Shown here in pieces: positions 9,901-22,868 of a stretch of 64,000 nt of DNA (its first letter is position 1; the number at the start of each line of letters is the position of its first letter). The position numbers and the translations under genes were made by a program. Under the pieces are notes generated by a model. That model was not told the origin of the DNA. It searched no databases and saw only the letters and a list, made by a program, of their open reading frames with translations. Source of the stretch: Sordariomycetes sp. S80-01Y (taxonomy: Eukaryota > Ascomycota > Sordariomycetes); assembly GCA_037042185.1 (NCBI GenBank), contig JAXQJY010000028.1, positions 744,001-808,000 of the forward strand, read 5' to 3'.

Positions 9901-12900
9901 AAGATCCAGGCCGTACTATTGACACGCTTGCAGAGCGCCATCAATGCGTGGATCGCTGCCTTTGAGGATGCGCCCACCACGGGAGAGGACACCAAGCAGG
10001 CTGCCATTTCTATGAAGTCACTTGTCCTCGAGCTCGCCATGCGGAACCAGGTCATCTACCTCGACCCCCCACTGGAGTTCGCCCGTGCTAGCTGGTTCAT
10101 GCACTTGCACGAGTGGCTGGGCATTGTGTGCAACCTGCACAAGATCAAGGCCTCTCGTTACTCAATGAATCTTAACACCACTACAAAGGAGGAACTTCGC
10201 TTCACTGAGCTTCCTAGCGAGTGTGCCGGCATGCTGCAACGTGTTTACATTTCCGTTGAGAAGAAGCTGGGCGAGATCAGCACGTATGTTGATGAGTGGC
10301 TTCAGTTCCAGTCGCTTTGGGACCTGCAGTCAGAACAAGTCTACGACGCTCTCGGCGAGCAACTCTCGAGGTGGCTTGAGTTGCTTCAAGACATTCGCAA
10401 AACTCGTAGTACCTTCGATACTCAGGACGACAGCCGTTCTTTCGGTCATATCACCATTGACTACGGCCAGGTTCAGACCAAGGTCAACGACAAGTATGAC
10501 CAATGGCAGCGCGAGATTCTAATGAAGTTCGCTACTCGTCTCGGCAACCGGATGCGGGATGTCCATGCTGAGATTGAGAAGGCTCGCAAACACCTGGAGA
10601 CTCAAAGCTCTGACGCTTCGTCTACTTCCCAGGCCGTCAACTTCATCACCGTCGTGCAGAGCTGCAAGCGCAACGTCAAATTGTGGGAACCCGAGATCGA
10701 CATGTTCCGCCAGGGTCAGTCTACTTTGGTGCGCCAGCGATACCAGTTTCCCAGCGACTGGCTTCACATTGAGCAGATCGATAGTCAGTGGGAGGCGCTC
10801 AAAGAGATCCTCGAGAAGAAGTCGAGAATCGTCGACGAGCAGAGCGATGCTTTGCGCGCGAAGATCATTGCTGAGGACAGACTTCTGAACGACCGCATTG
10901 GCGAGATTATCGCCCAATGGAACGAGGAGAAGCCAGTTTCCGGCACTATCCAGCCCGATATCGCCTCGGCTACCCTGACTTCGTTTGAGACCAAGATTTC
11001 CAAGATTCAGGAAGACTTTGAAAATGTTGGACGGGCAAAGGAGGCCTTGGACATCCCAGCTAGTTCCGAGACCTCGTTGTCTGCTACTCTGGACGAAGTC
11101 CGCGACTTTCAATCCGTCTGGTCCAATCTGTCGACCATCTGGGCCAGCCTCAACGAGACGCGCGACATCCTGTGGACGGCAGTACAGCCTCGTAAGATCC
11201 GCGGCAAGATCGATGAGCTCATCAAAAGCACGAAGGAAATGCCTAGCCGCATGCGCCAATATGCGGCCTTCGAGCACGTCCAAGGGATCTTGCGTAGCCT
11301 TCTAAAAGTCAACTCGATCCTGTCAGATTTGAAGTCTGATGCCATTCGCGAGCGTCATTGGCAAAAGATATACAAGCAGATCAAGCCCCAGAAGCGCTTC
11401 TCTCCGAGCTCCATGACTCTCGGCGATGTTTGGGACCTCAACCTCGTCGCGACTGAGGCCATCGTCAAGGACATCATTGCTCAAGCCCAGGGTGAAATGG
11501 CCCTCGAAGAGTTCTTGAAGCAAGTTCGCGAGACCTGGCAAAACTATGCCCTCGAGATGGTCAACTACCAGAACAAGCTCAAGCTCATCCGAGGCTGGGA
11601 TGACCTCTTCGCCAAGTGCAGTGAGAATCTCAATTCATTGCAGGCGATGAAACATTCTCCATACTACAAAGAGTTTGAAGAGGAAGCTGTGTCGTGGGAA
11701 GACAAGCTCAATCGTGTTCATGTTCTCTTCGATGTTTGGATTGATGTCCAGCGTCAATGGGTCTACCTCGAAGGTGTCTTTACCGGCAACGCCGACATCA
11801 AGCATCTACTGCCCATCGAATCTGGCCGATTCGCCAACATCAACAGCGAGTTCATGGCCGTCATGAAGAAGGCTGCCAAGTCTCCTTATGTGCTAGATGT
11901 TCTCAATATCCCCAATGCCCAGAAGTCGTTGGAGCGTTTGGCTGAAATGCTGAACAAGATCCAGAAGGCTCTCGGTGAATATCTTGAGAAGGAGCGCGTG
12001 TCCTTCCCGCGCTTCTACTTCGTTGGTGACGAAGACCTTCTGGAGATGATCGGTAACAGCAACGATACCCTTCGCATCGCCAAGCACTTCAAGAAGATGT
12101 TTGCTGGCTTGTCTGGCCTCATCATGGACGATGAGACGGTTATTTCTGGCTTCACCTCGAAGGAGGGCGAGGCGGTCAGGCTGAAGAAGGAGATCTCTTT
12201 GGCCAAGACTCCAAGAATCAATGACTGGCTCGCGTTGCTTGAGGGTGGAATGAAGGCGACACTAGCTGAGCTGCTCTCCGAGGCAGTGGAACAGTACACT
12301 CCCATCTTCGAGTCCGACACCATCGATCGCGACACATTGACTACCTTCATGGATGCTTTCCCGAGTCAGATTGTTGTACTCGCTACTCAGGTTGCATGGT
12401 CTACGGCTGTCGAGAACTCTCTTGCGGCTGGCGGCAAAGACCTAAAAACACTCTTCGAGCGGGAGGTTCAGGTCCTCCGTGTTCTCGCCGATACCGTCCT
12501 GGGCGATCTCGAGATCTTACAGCGCAGGAAGGCGGAACAGATCATCACGGAATGCGTGCACCAGCGTGACATGATTGAGAAACTGCTCAACGCAAATGCA
12601 GACACTGCTGGCCACTGGCTTTGGCAGTTGCAGATGCGCTATGTCTACACTGCGCAGGGCGAACACCTTGACCGACTCCACGTCAAGATGGCCAACGCGA
12701 AGCTCAACTACGGCTTCGAATATCTCGGTGTACCGGACCGCCTCGTTCGCACGCCACTCACCGATCGTTGTTTCCTCACCCTCACTCAAGCCTTGGAGCA
12801 GCGCCTCGGCGGTTCCCCTTACGGTCCTGCCGGTACCGGTAAGACAGAGTCTGTCAAGGCTCTCGGTACTCAACTCGGTCGCTTCACCCTCGTCTTCTGT

Positions 12901-15900
12901 TGTGACGACACTTTCGACTTCCAGGCCATGGGTCGTATCTTCTTAGGTATCTGCCAGGTCGGCGCGTGGGGCTGCTTCGATGAGTTCAACCGTCTTGAGG
13001 AGCGCATTCTGTCTGCCGTCTCTCAACAAATCCAGAACATTCAACTTGGTCTCAAGCAAGGCACCGAAGACGACAAGTCCCAGATCGAGCTTGTTGGCCG
13101 CCAGTTGCGCGTTAACGAGAACACTGGCATCTTCATTACCATGAACCCTGGCTATGCTGGTCGCTCCAACCTGCCCGACAATTTGAAGAAGCTGTTCCGC
13201 AGTGTTGCCATGTCCAAGCCCGACAAGGAGCTAATTGCTGAGGTCATGCTCTACTCACAAGGTTTCAACCAAGCCAAGCAGCTCTCGAAGCACACCGTCC
13301 CCTTCTTCGACATGTGCTCCAAGAAGCTCTCAAAGCAAGCGCACTACGATTTCGGCCTGCGTGCCTTGAAGAGTGTTCTTGTCAGCTCAGGTGGCCTCAA
13401 ACGCGCCCGTCTCGGGGACGGCAACCTCGGATCTGAGGAAGTTGTTGAGCCTGAGATTATTGTCCAGAGTATTCGCGAGACAATCGCGCCCAAACTGATC
13501 AAAAGCGATGTTGAGATCATGATGACGATCGAGAAGGACTGCTTCCCTGGCGTGGAGTACGTTCCAGCCAACCTCCACGAACTCGAGGAGGCCATCCGTA
13601 CTCTTGCTGCTGAGCGCCACCTCGTCGTCACCGATACATGGATGACCAAGATCCTGCAGCTCTACCAGATTCAGAAGATTCACCATGGTGTCATGATGGT
13701 TGGAAACTCTGGGTCCGGAAAGTCTGCCGCGTGGCGGTTGCTATTGGACGCTATGCAAAAGGTCGAAAAGGTCGAAGGCGTTTCCCATGTCATCGACTCC
13801 AAAGTAATGTCGAAGGAAGCCCTCTATGGTAATCTCGATTCCACAACGCGTGAGTGGACCGACGGTCTGTTCACCAGTATCCTTCGCAAGATCGTCGACA
13901 ACCTTCGTGGTGAGGATTCGAAACGGCATTGGATTGTCTTCGACGGCGACGTTGATCCTGAATGGGTTGAGAACTTGAACTCTGTTCTCGATGACAACAA
14001 GCTGCTCACGCTGCCGAACGGTGAGCGCCTCAATCTGCCTGCCAACGTTCGCATAATGTTTGAGGTTGAGACCCTCAAGTACGCCACCTTGGCCACTGTT
14101 TCTCGTTGTGGTATGGTCTGGTTCAGCGAGGACACCGTCACCCCTGACATGATCGTGAAAAACTACCTCGAGGCCCTTCGCAATGTGCCCTTCGAGGACA
14201 TTGACGAAGACAGTGTTGGCTCCGGCTCCAGCCCAAGCAAGAATCTGGCAGTGCAAGGCCAGGTTGCGGACCTCCTTGCGGCCTATCTCAATGAGGAGAA
14301 CTTCGCACATGCCGCTCTGGAGAAGGCACGGGAGTATAACCACATCATGGAGTTCACAGTCGCTCGAGTTCTGACAACTCTGTTCTCATTGTTGAATAAG
14401 TGTGTGCGGGACATCATCGAATACAACGGGCAGCACTCCGACTTCCCCCTCGAGACGGACCAAATCGAGGCGTTCATTTCCAAGAAGCTGCTTCTCGCTT
14501 TGGTCTGGGCTTTCACCGGTGATTGCCCCTTGACTGACCGCAAAGCATTTGGAGACGCTGTTTGCGGCCTCGCTAACTTCGGATCGCCGCCCTTGGACGG
14601 CAGCAGCTCGCTCATTGACTTCGATGTTAAGCTGCCCAAAGCCGAGTGGACACCTTGGCAAAACTCAGTGCCCAATGTTGAGGTCAACACACACTCCATC
14701 ACCCAAACTGATGTGGTCATTCCGACATTGGACACTGTTCGTCATGAGGACGTTCTCTACTCCTGGCTGGCTGAGCACAAGCCCCTGCTTCTTTGCGGTC
14801 CTCCTGGCTCTGGAAAGACAATGACACTGTTCAGCGCCCTTCGCAAGCTTCCCAATATGGAAGTCGTTGGTCTTAACTTCTCAAGCGCCACCACCCCAGA
14901 CCTCCTCATCAAGACTTTCGAGCAATACTGCGAGTACAAGAAGACCCTGAACGGTGTGATGCTTTCGCCGACGCAGATTGGTCGCTGGTTGGTCGTCTTC
15001 TGTGATGAAATCAATTTGCCCGCGCCTGATCGCTATGGCACTCAACGCGCCATCTCTTTCCTGCGCCAGCTTGTTGAGCATAACGGTTTCTGGAGAACTT
15101 CTGACAAGTCTTGGGTCACCCTTGACCGCATCCAGTTCGTGGGGGCTTGTAACCCGCCCACTGATGCTGGACGTACGCCTCTGGGTGACCGGTTCCTGCG
15201 TCATGCTCCTCTTATCATGGTTGACTATCCTGGCGAACTGTCGCTTAACCAAATTTATGGCACTTTCAATACAGCGGTGCTCAAGGTTGTGCCGTCTCTC
15301 CGTGGCTACGCTGAAAATCTCACGCATGCCATGGTCAAGTTTTACCTCGAGTCGCAGCAAAGGTTCACACCAAAGATTCAACCACACTACGTGTACTCTC
15401 CGCGTGAGCTCACCCGATGGGTGCGTGGTGTGTATGAGGCTATCCGCCCGTTGGAGACTTTGTCCATCGAGGGGCTCATCCGCATTTGGGCACATGAGGC
15501 CCTCCGACTTTTCCAGGATCGTCTCGTTGACGAAGAAGAGCGCAAGTGGACTGACGCTGCCGTGCGCCGTATCGCACTTCAGTACTTCCCTACCATTGAG
15601 GAGGAGAAGGCACTTAGTGGACCGATCCTCTTCTCCAACTGGCTATCGAAGAACTATGTCCCTGTTGACCGCGACCAGCTCAGAGACTTCGTCAAGGCTC
15701 GTCTCAAGACTTTCTGCGAGGAGGAAGTCGACGTGCCGCTTATTCTCTTCGACGACGTCTTGGAGCACGTCTTGCGCATCGATCGCGTGTTCAGACAGCC
15801 TCAGGGTCATTTGATCCTCATCGGCGTGAGTGGGTCCGGCAAGACTACCTTGTCTCGCTTTGTGGCCTGGATGAACGGTCTTCGGGTCTTCCAAATCAAG

Positions 15901-18900
15901 GTGCATGGCAAGTACTCAGCCGAAGACTTTGATGACGATCTTCGAGACGTTCTGCGCCGCTGTGGCTGTAAGGGCGAGAAGATCTGTTTCATCATGGACG
16001 AGTCGAACGTGCTGGACTCCGGTTTCCTCGAGAGGATGAACACCTTGCTTGCAAACGCCGAGGTGCCAGGTCTTTTTGAAGGCGATGATTATGCTGCTCT
16101 CATGACAGCGTGCAAGGAGGGTGCTCAACGCCAGAATCTGCACCTCGACTCCCCCGAGGAGCTGTACAAATGGTTCACCCAGCAGATCGTCAAGAACCTC
16201 CACGTCGTCTTCACGATGAACCCACCAGAGGATGGACTTTCCTCCAAGGCTGCAACCTCCCCTGCCCTTTTCAATCGATGTGTTCTCAACTGGTTCGGCG
16301 ACTGGTCTGATCAAGCCCTCTTCCAGGTTGGGCACGAGCTTACCCACTCTATCGATCTCGATAGACCAAACTACCAGGCTCCGGACACCATACCTGTTGC
16401 CTACCGTGGCCTGCAATTGCCCCCTTCGCATCGCGAGGCAATTGTCAACTCGATGGTTCACATTCACTATTCCTTGCACCACTATAACAAGAAGCTCTTC
16501 AAGCAGCAGGGCAAGGTGACGTTTTTAACCCCCCGCCACTTCTTGGACTTTGTCAGCCAGTACGTCAGACTGTACAATGAGAAACGTGAGGACTTGGAGG
16601 AGCAGCAACGTCATTTGAACGTTGGTTTGGAGAAGCTGAGAGATACGGTGGACAAGGTACGAGACCTGCGTGTCAGCCTTGCGGAGAAGAAAACACAGCT
16701 TGAGCAGAAGGACGTTGAGGCGAACGAGAAGCTGCAAAAGATGGTGGCGGATCAGCGCGAGGCTGAACAAAGGAAGAACTCTTCCCTTGAGCTTCAGGGA
16801 GCTTTGGACAAGCAAGAGGCGGAAGTGGCATCTCGGAAGAAGGTGGTCTTGGAGGATCTCGCTAAGGCCGAGCCTGCAGTCGAAGACGCCAAAGCCAGTG
16901 TCCAGAACATCAAGCGTCAGCACCTGACCGAAGTTCGAGCCATGGGCAACCCGCCTGCGGGTGTCAAGCTTGCTATGGAAGCCGTTGTTACACTCTTACA
17001 AGGCCGTGGTGTGCAGGATTGGAAGACCATCCAGGGAGTGATTCGCAAGGATGACTTCATTGCGAACATTATTGGGTTCGACAGCGAAAAGAAGATGACC
17101 AAGAACTTGCGTGAGAAGATGCGCAAGGATTTCATTTCGAACCCGGAGTTCACCTTTGAGAAGGTCAACCGTGCGTCAAAGGCCTGTGGGCCCCTTGTAC
17201 AATGGGTCACTGCGCAGGTTCAATACTCTGACATCCTCGATCGTGTTGGCCCCCTAAAGGCCGAGGTCGAGCAGCTCGAGGAGCAAGCCTTGCAGACGAA
17301 AGCGGAGGCGAAGGCCGTTGAGGACAACATCAATGCGCTCGAAGCCAGCATCAACACTTACAAGACAGAGTATGCTGCACTCATCAGCGAGACACAGGCC
17401 ATCAAGTCTGAGATGTCCAAGGTGCAGTTCAAGGTTGATCGCAGCGTCAGGCTCCTCGACAGTCTATCCTCAGAGAGGACGCGATGGGAGGAGGGCAGCA
17501 AGTCGTTCGAAACTCAAATAAGCACCTTGGTTGGCGATGTTCTTGTCGCTGCTGCATTCCTGGCCTACAGTGGTCTATATGACCAAACCTTCAGGAAATC
17601 CATGGTTGAGGACTGGTTCCACCAGCTTCATCTGTCGGGCATTCACTACAAGTCGCCGAACCCTGTCACCGAGTATCTCTCGACAGCAGACGAACGACTC
17701 AGCTGGCAGGAGAATGGCTTGCCTGTGGATGATTTGTGCACGGAGAACGCCATCATTCTCAAGCAGTTCAACCGATATCCCCTCATTGTTGATCCTCCAG
17801 GTCGCACTTTGGAGTTCCTGCAGAAGGAGTGCAAAGATCGCCGTCTCACTGTCACAAGCTTTTTGGACGACACCTTTACCAAGCAGCTTGAAAGCTCCCT
17901 GCGTTTCGGCAACCCGATCCTCATTCAAGATGCGGAGTACCTGGACCCTGTCCTTAATCATGTTTTGAACAAGGAGTACCAGCGCACTGGTGGCCGTGTC
18001 CTCATTCAATTGGGCAAGCAAGAGATCGACTTCTCACCGTCGTTTAAGCTCTACCTGTCGACGCGTGACCCCTCGGCTACGTTCCCGCCAGATATTTGCA
18101 GTCGAACAACCTTGGTGAACTTTACCGTCACCCAAAGCAGTCTCCAGACCCAGTCCCTCAACGATGTGCTGAAGTCGGAGCGCCCCGATGTAGACGAGAG
18201 ACGTTCCAACCTCATCAAGCTGCAAGGCGAGTTCAAGGTTCATCTTCGCCAACTGGAAAAGCGCCTCCTTCAGGCCCTCAACGAGTCTCGTGGCAACATT
18301 CTTGATGACGACCATGTCATTGAGACCCTCGAGACTTTGAAGAACGAGGCAGCGGAAATTTCAGCGAAGATCAGCAACACTGAGGGTGTCATGACTGAGG
18401 TGGATGAGATTACACAACAGTACAGCGTGATTGCCAAGTCATGCAGTGCGGTCTTCGCCGTGCTGGAGCAATTGCATTTCCTCAACCACTTCTACCAGTT
18501 CTCGCTTCAGTACTTTATCGACATTTTCCAGTCAGTACTGCATGGCAACAGCCACCTGGATGGCGAAACAGACCACAACCGTCGTCGCGACATCATTGTC
18601 AAGGACCTCTTCATCAACACCTTCAAGCGGACAGCTCTGAGTCTGCTACAGAAGGATCGCATTACGCTTGGCATGCTCCTCGCCCAGGCCTCACCTTACA
18701 AGATGGACAAATCTCTCATCGACACTATTTTGGACCAGCGCGTCGAGGGCAAGGACTTGTCCACGGACATTGAGCTCAAGGACGAGGCTTTCGCTGAAGC
18801 CAAGAAGCTGGCAGCGCTCAAGGAGAGACTCGATGGTGTTTCGTCTGCGGACTGGACAAAGTTCTTTGAGGAAGAACTTGCCGAAGACGCTGTCCCCAAG

Positions 18901-20092
18901 ATATGGGACGACAAGGCCGAAGCGAATGACCAAGCTCTGCTTTCGCTGCTACTCGTCAAGATGTTCCGCATGGATCGTTTCGTGCCTGCAGCTGAGCGCT
19001 TCGTTGCCCAAGTCTTTGGGCATGATATCTTCGATGTTGTGGAGGATCTCAAGGATACGGTTTCTCAAGTATCTGCTACCTTGCCGATTTCGCTGGTGTC
19101 CAGCCCCGGCTTCGATGCTTCGTACAAGGTCGACAGCCTCGTGGAGCGTATGCATGTCAACTGCACCAACATTGCGATGGGATCCAATGAGGGTATCACG
19201 AGTGCTGACAAGGCCATCAGCAATGCAGCGCAATCCGGCTCATGGGTACTTGTCAAGAACGTGCACCTCGCACCAACCTGGCTTCAGAGTCTCGAAAAGC
19301 GCATGGACGCTCTCAACCCCCACTCTGACTTCCGGCTCTTCCTCTCCATGGAGTCGAGCCCCAAGATTCCCGTCAACTTGCTGCGTGCTTCCCGCGTACT
19401 CATGTACGAGCAGCCTGCCGGCGTTAGGGCGAACATGAAGGACTCGATGACTTCGCTATCCGTAAGGGCTGGCAAGAGCCCCGTGGAGAGAAGCCGAATG
19501 TACCTGCTCATTTCCTTCTTGCACGCTGTTGTGCAAGAGAGGCTGCGATATGCGCCCAACCTTGGATGGAAGGGCTTCTGGGAGTTTAATGACAGCGACG
19601 TAAGTTTCCTCCGCGCCCCCTTGATTGATATCTATGCTAACATTACCCCAGTATGAATGCTCTGCGTTCATTGTTGATACCTGGATCGAAAGTGTTGCCG
19701 GTACTAGGACCAACATTGCTCCCTCGAGCATCCCTTGGGAGATGATTCGATATCTTGTCACCGAAACATACGGTGGCAAGATCGACGACGAGCACGACTT
19801 CAAGATGCTTGGGGACCTGGTGTGGAAATTCCTCACCCCAGACGCCTACGACGTCGACCACAAGCTCGTCGATGGACCCGACGGCGGGCTCCTCGTCCCA
19901 TCCGGCACAAGTCTGCAGGACTTTATGGACTGGATCCAAAAGCTGCCAGAGCGCGAGCCGCCCACGTACCTTGGGCTCCCGGCCAATGCCGAGAAATTGC
20001 TACTTGTTGGCCTTGGTCGCAGCCTGATTGGCAATTTGAGGAAGGTGACTGAGCTGCTAGACGAAGGAGAGCAGCTTGTGACGGATGCGTGA
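6974..20092 (+). CDS. nudA: Cytoplasmic dynein heavy chain
   Basis: Exons 6974-7262, 7313-19599 and 19652-20092 encode 4338 aa, matching fungal dynein heavy chains (about 4340-4370 aa). The donors are GTAAGG and GTAAGT; the second intron has a clear GCTAAC branch site, and all frames join. The protein is the motor subunit that moves nuclei, endosomes and vesicles towards microtubule minus ends. The N-terminal tail (about 1-1400) provides dimerisation and intermediate-chain binding. The motor carries four intact P-loops: GPAGTGKT (AAA1, about 1935), GNSGSGKS (AAA2, about 2226), GPPGSGKT (AAA3, about 2591) and GVSGSGKT (AAA4, about 2933). The antiparallel coiled-coil stalk with microtubule-binding tip spans about 3180-3490. 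AAA1 also shows the Walker B-type CFDEFNR. AAA5, AAA6 and the short C-terminal segment follow. No broken motif was seen. Orthologues are Aspergillus nudA and Neurospora ro-1. Confidence 0.97.
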
Positions 20093-20511
20093 TGAGAGCG
20101 TCCGATGAAGGGATTTCTTTTGTACAAGACGTGGTGGTCGCTGGCTTGCTTGTTGCGTGGAATAGGAGGGCGCTAAGATGGCACTGTACCTGATACCCCA
20201 AGATCGAGAACGTTTCTACTGTAGACTGTAATTGCCTTATTTATGTTCGCAATTATCTCTATTTCGATCATGCCGTGTCTGTTCCTAACGAAAATGGACG
20301 TTGGGTCGAGTGGGGAGCGTCTCCATTCCCCTATTAGGGCGGATGTGCCACAGGTGTCTTACCCGCAAATGCTCTGGCTAGGCTTAGGCTTGGGCTTAGG
20401 CTGCCCGCCGCTCCGTCTCCGGTGACCGGCGCTTTGCAACCTTCATCAACCTCACTGCAGCGTCTCGATACTCACTCAGCCAGGTCTCTGCGCAGAACAA
20501 TCATCGCCACA
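20093..20511. other. Spacer between the dynein and chorismate mutase genes
   Basis: This 419-bp tandem-gene spacer holds the dynein 3' flank and the chorismate mutase promoter. Its one notable feature is the short TTAGGC-like repeat annotated separately. Confidence 0.6.
20378..20403 (+). repeat. Short interstitial TTAGGC-like hexamer repeat
   Basis: About four imperfect copies of a GGCTTA/TTAGGC hexamer lie in tandem roughly 110 bp upstream of the chorismate mutase ATG. It differs from the usual fungal telomere unit TTAGGG. It may be a simple-sequence expansion or a protein-binding site in the promoter. Confidence 0.6.
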
Positions 20512-21383
20512 ATGGATGCCGCTGTCGATCTGGGCGACGCCTCCAAGGCCCTGGAGCTGTCCCGCATCCGCTTCCAGCTCATGTGAGTCCTGCTTACCTC
20601 TCTCTCACGGCTCTCAACATGCGGCATCAAGACTTATAACCCACCCTCAGTCGCCTCGAGGACACAATCACCTTCCACCTCATCGAACGCGTGCAGTTCG
20701 CCCTCAACAAGACCATCTACACACCCGGCGCCCTCTCCATCCCTAACTCGGAGCTCAGCCTCTTGGACTGGTACCTGCGCGAGCAGGAGAAGCTGCAGTC
20801 CCTCATCCGCCGCTTCGAGTCGCCGGACGAGTACCCCTTCTTCCCTGACGCCGTCACCAAACCCATTCTCAGCCCGCTCAACTACCCAAAGGTGCTGTAC
20901 CAGAACGACGTCAACGTCAATGACCAGATCAAGCGCTTCTACATTGACAAGTTCCTGCCCGCCGTCTGCCCAGATTTCGGCAGGGAGGACAGGGGCGAAA
21001 GGGAGGAGAACTACGGTTCAACGGCTACCTGCGACATTGCCTGCTTGCAGGCCCTGAGCCGGAGGATTCACTTTGGCAAGTTTGTCGCCGAGAGCAAGTT
21101 CAGGAGCGACGAGGAGAAGTACACCAGGTTGATCAAGGCCGAGGACAGGGAGGCTATCGGAGAGGCCATCACGAACAAGGCGGTCGAGAAGACCGTGCTG
21201 GACAGATTGAGGCTGAAGGCGCAGACGTACGGGACGGATCCGGCGGATGCTAATGGTGGAAACGAGGGCAAGGCCAAGATCAATGTCGACGCTGTGGTGA
21301 GCATGTACGAGGATTTTGTGATCCCGTTGACCAAGGTCGTCGAGGTCGAGTACCTCATGCAGAGGCTGAACCCCGAAAAATAG
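20512..21383 (+). CDS. ARO7: Chorismate mutase (AroQ, fungal allosteric type)
   Basis: Exons 20512-20582 and 20651-21383 encode 267 aa, close to yeast Aro7 (256 aa). The intron has a GTGAGT donor and CTCAG acceptor, and the codon split across it restores [17 protein letters not shown]. The enzyme converts chorismate to prephenate, the first committed step towards phenylalanine and tyrosine. The all-helical AroQ fold is recognisable from RIRFQLIRLEDT at the N-terminus, the long middle with [20 protein letters not shown], and the C-terminal [12 protein letters not shown] helix. Fungal members are normally feedback-inhibited by tyrosine and activated by tryptophan; this is family knowledge, not read from the sequence. 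The stop lies only 86 bp from the stop of convergent BCP1. Confidence 0.95.
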
Positions 21384-21469
21384 GTGCTTGCGTGTCGAGA
21401 TAACCAGGCTGCGTACGGAAGAATAGAGAGGTCATTACTTTTCGTCATTTCTTTGCATCAGGAGTCGGT

Positions 21470-22384
21470 CTATTGCGGAGCAGGCATGTACTCCTGGACC
21501 GCCTTGACGGCTGGCCCAAATTTGCTCGCCTCGATGAGCATCATATGCCCTAACGTCTTGATGCCCATCTCCTGGAAAGCCCGTTTGCTATCCGCCGACG
21601 CCTCATTCTCCTTGCTGTAGCTATAGCTTCCGTAAGCCGAGGCGTGCTTCTCAAAGATCTCGTCTTCGGGGTGAAAGTAGAACTTGGATGCATCGCCCTT
21701 GGCCTTCTTCTTCTTCCGCTCCTCCACGTCGAGCGTCGACTCGACTTCTTGGTAGACCTTCGATACGATGAGGTAGTGTGTGAACTCGTATGGCTCCTTG
21801 TCCTCCACAGCAGCTTCCACCTCGTCGATCAGCATCGAGTACAGCGGCGGCGCGATCTCGGACGGGACGTTGATCAGGCGCTCCGAGAAGATCAACCCAA
21901 CTTGGTTGTTTCCTTCCAGCAGCGCAGGGACTGCGCTCAAGGCCTCGTTCGTCTTGGCCTTCTCAGACAGGTACTTTGCGAGATCCCCCATCGGCTCCTT
22001 CGTCCTGTGCTCCGCTACGTTGAGTACCGTGCACAGCGCGTAGGCATCTGTAGCCTTTCCATCGACCTTGACTGTTGATCCAATGGTCGGTTGCGAGAGG
22101 ACTAGATCGGATAGGGCGGACATGTTGAACATGTTTGCGTCGACGTCGAGGAGCTGACGGAGGAGCGTCTTTGTACCGTGGAAGTCGACTTCCGGGTCGA
22201 AGTTAAACCATTCAAAGTCGACATTCACCATGTCAAAATCCTTATGGGAGGTCAGAAGATGCGCAAGGTCTGTTAGGGTAGGAGGAGGGCTTACCTCACC
22301 ATCGTCGTCGCCGTCGTCGTCCATCTTGACATCCGGGTCGGCATTCGGCTCCTTGCCATCGTCTCTTGTGCGCTTCTTGGCCAT
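21470..22384 (-). CDS. BCP1: BCP1/BCCIP-family protein
   Basis: The open frame gives 304 aa, but an in-frame 54-nt intron (22241-22294; donor GTAAGC, branch CTGAC, acceptor ATAAG) is very likely. Its removal leaves 286 aa, close to yeast Bcp1 (283 aa), and joins an acidic N-terminus directly to [15 protein letters not shown], as in the family. Bcp1 is an essential nuclear protein that acts as a chaperone for ribosomal protein Rpl23 and in nuclear export of the kinase Mss4; human BCCIP is the homologue. The N-terminus is a KKRTRDD basic patch followed by an Asp-rich stretch. A second basic cluster, ERKKKKAKG, lies about 90 residues from the end. The gene is divergent from VPS17 (484 bp) and convergent with chorismate mutase. 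Confidence 0.93.
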   Translation of the reverse strand: MAKKRTRDDGKEPNADPDVKMDDDGDDDGEVSPPPTLTDLAHLLTSHKDFDMVNVDFEWFNFDPEVDFHGTKTLLRQLLDVDANMFNMSALSDLVLSQPTIGSTVKVDGKATDAYALCTVLNVAEHRTKEPMGDLAKYLSEKAKTNEALSAVPALLEGNNQVGLIFSERLINVPSEIAPPLYSMLIDEVEAAVEDKEPYEFTHYLIVSKVYQEVESTLDVEERKKKKAKGDASKFYFHPEDEIFEKHASAYGSYSYSKENEASADSKRAFQEMGIKTLGHMMLIEASKFGPAVKAVQEYMPAPQ

Positions 22385-22868
22385 ATTAAAGATCGATAGC
22401 GTGGAAGTCGAATTGAAAAATCAGGTGCGCGTGAGAAGGTCTGGCTGGAGTGTGGGAGTATGACGTAGGGAGTCGATGTTCTGAAGCTTCTGGTGATGCG
22501 AAGGCGAAACATTCCAACTCCGAGCGGCAGCTGTCGAAAATTCCTGCCCCGCACTAACCCAATCCAGCCCGATAAGGCGCGGCTAAGCAGACGCGATAAC
22601 GACGCGGCAGTCCAGCCAATCCCCAATCGCCGCGGGTGCGGAGACGCTCCTTTCGAGCCGACTTGCGTCAGCGAGCATCCGTCCCGTACGCAGGAGACAC
22701 GCTTCCACCGCCAGGCACCACCGAAAGAGCTTCGAGACGTTGAATCACGCGGCATCTAAAGCCATGTGCGTCGCGCGACTGTGAAGAACAGCTTGAAGAC
22801 ACCCTCACCAGACTCGCACCTCCGGCAAATAGCACCTGCAGTCCGACGAACGCCCCAGCCTCCTCGAG
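22385..22868. promoter_or_regulatory. Shared divergent promoter of BCP1 and VPS17
   Basis: The start codons of two oppositely oriented genes are 484 bp apart, so this stretch must hold both promoters. No TATA-like element stands out. An inferred bidirectional promoter of housekeeping genes. Confidence 0.6.
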
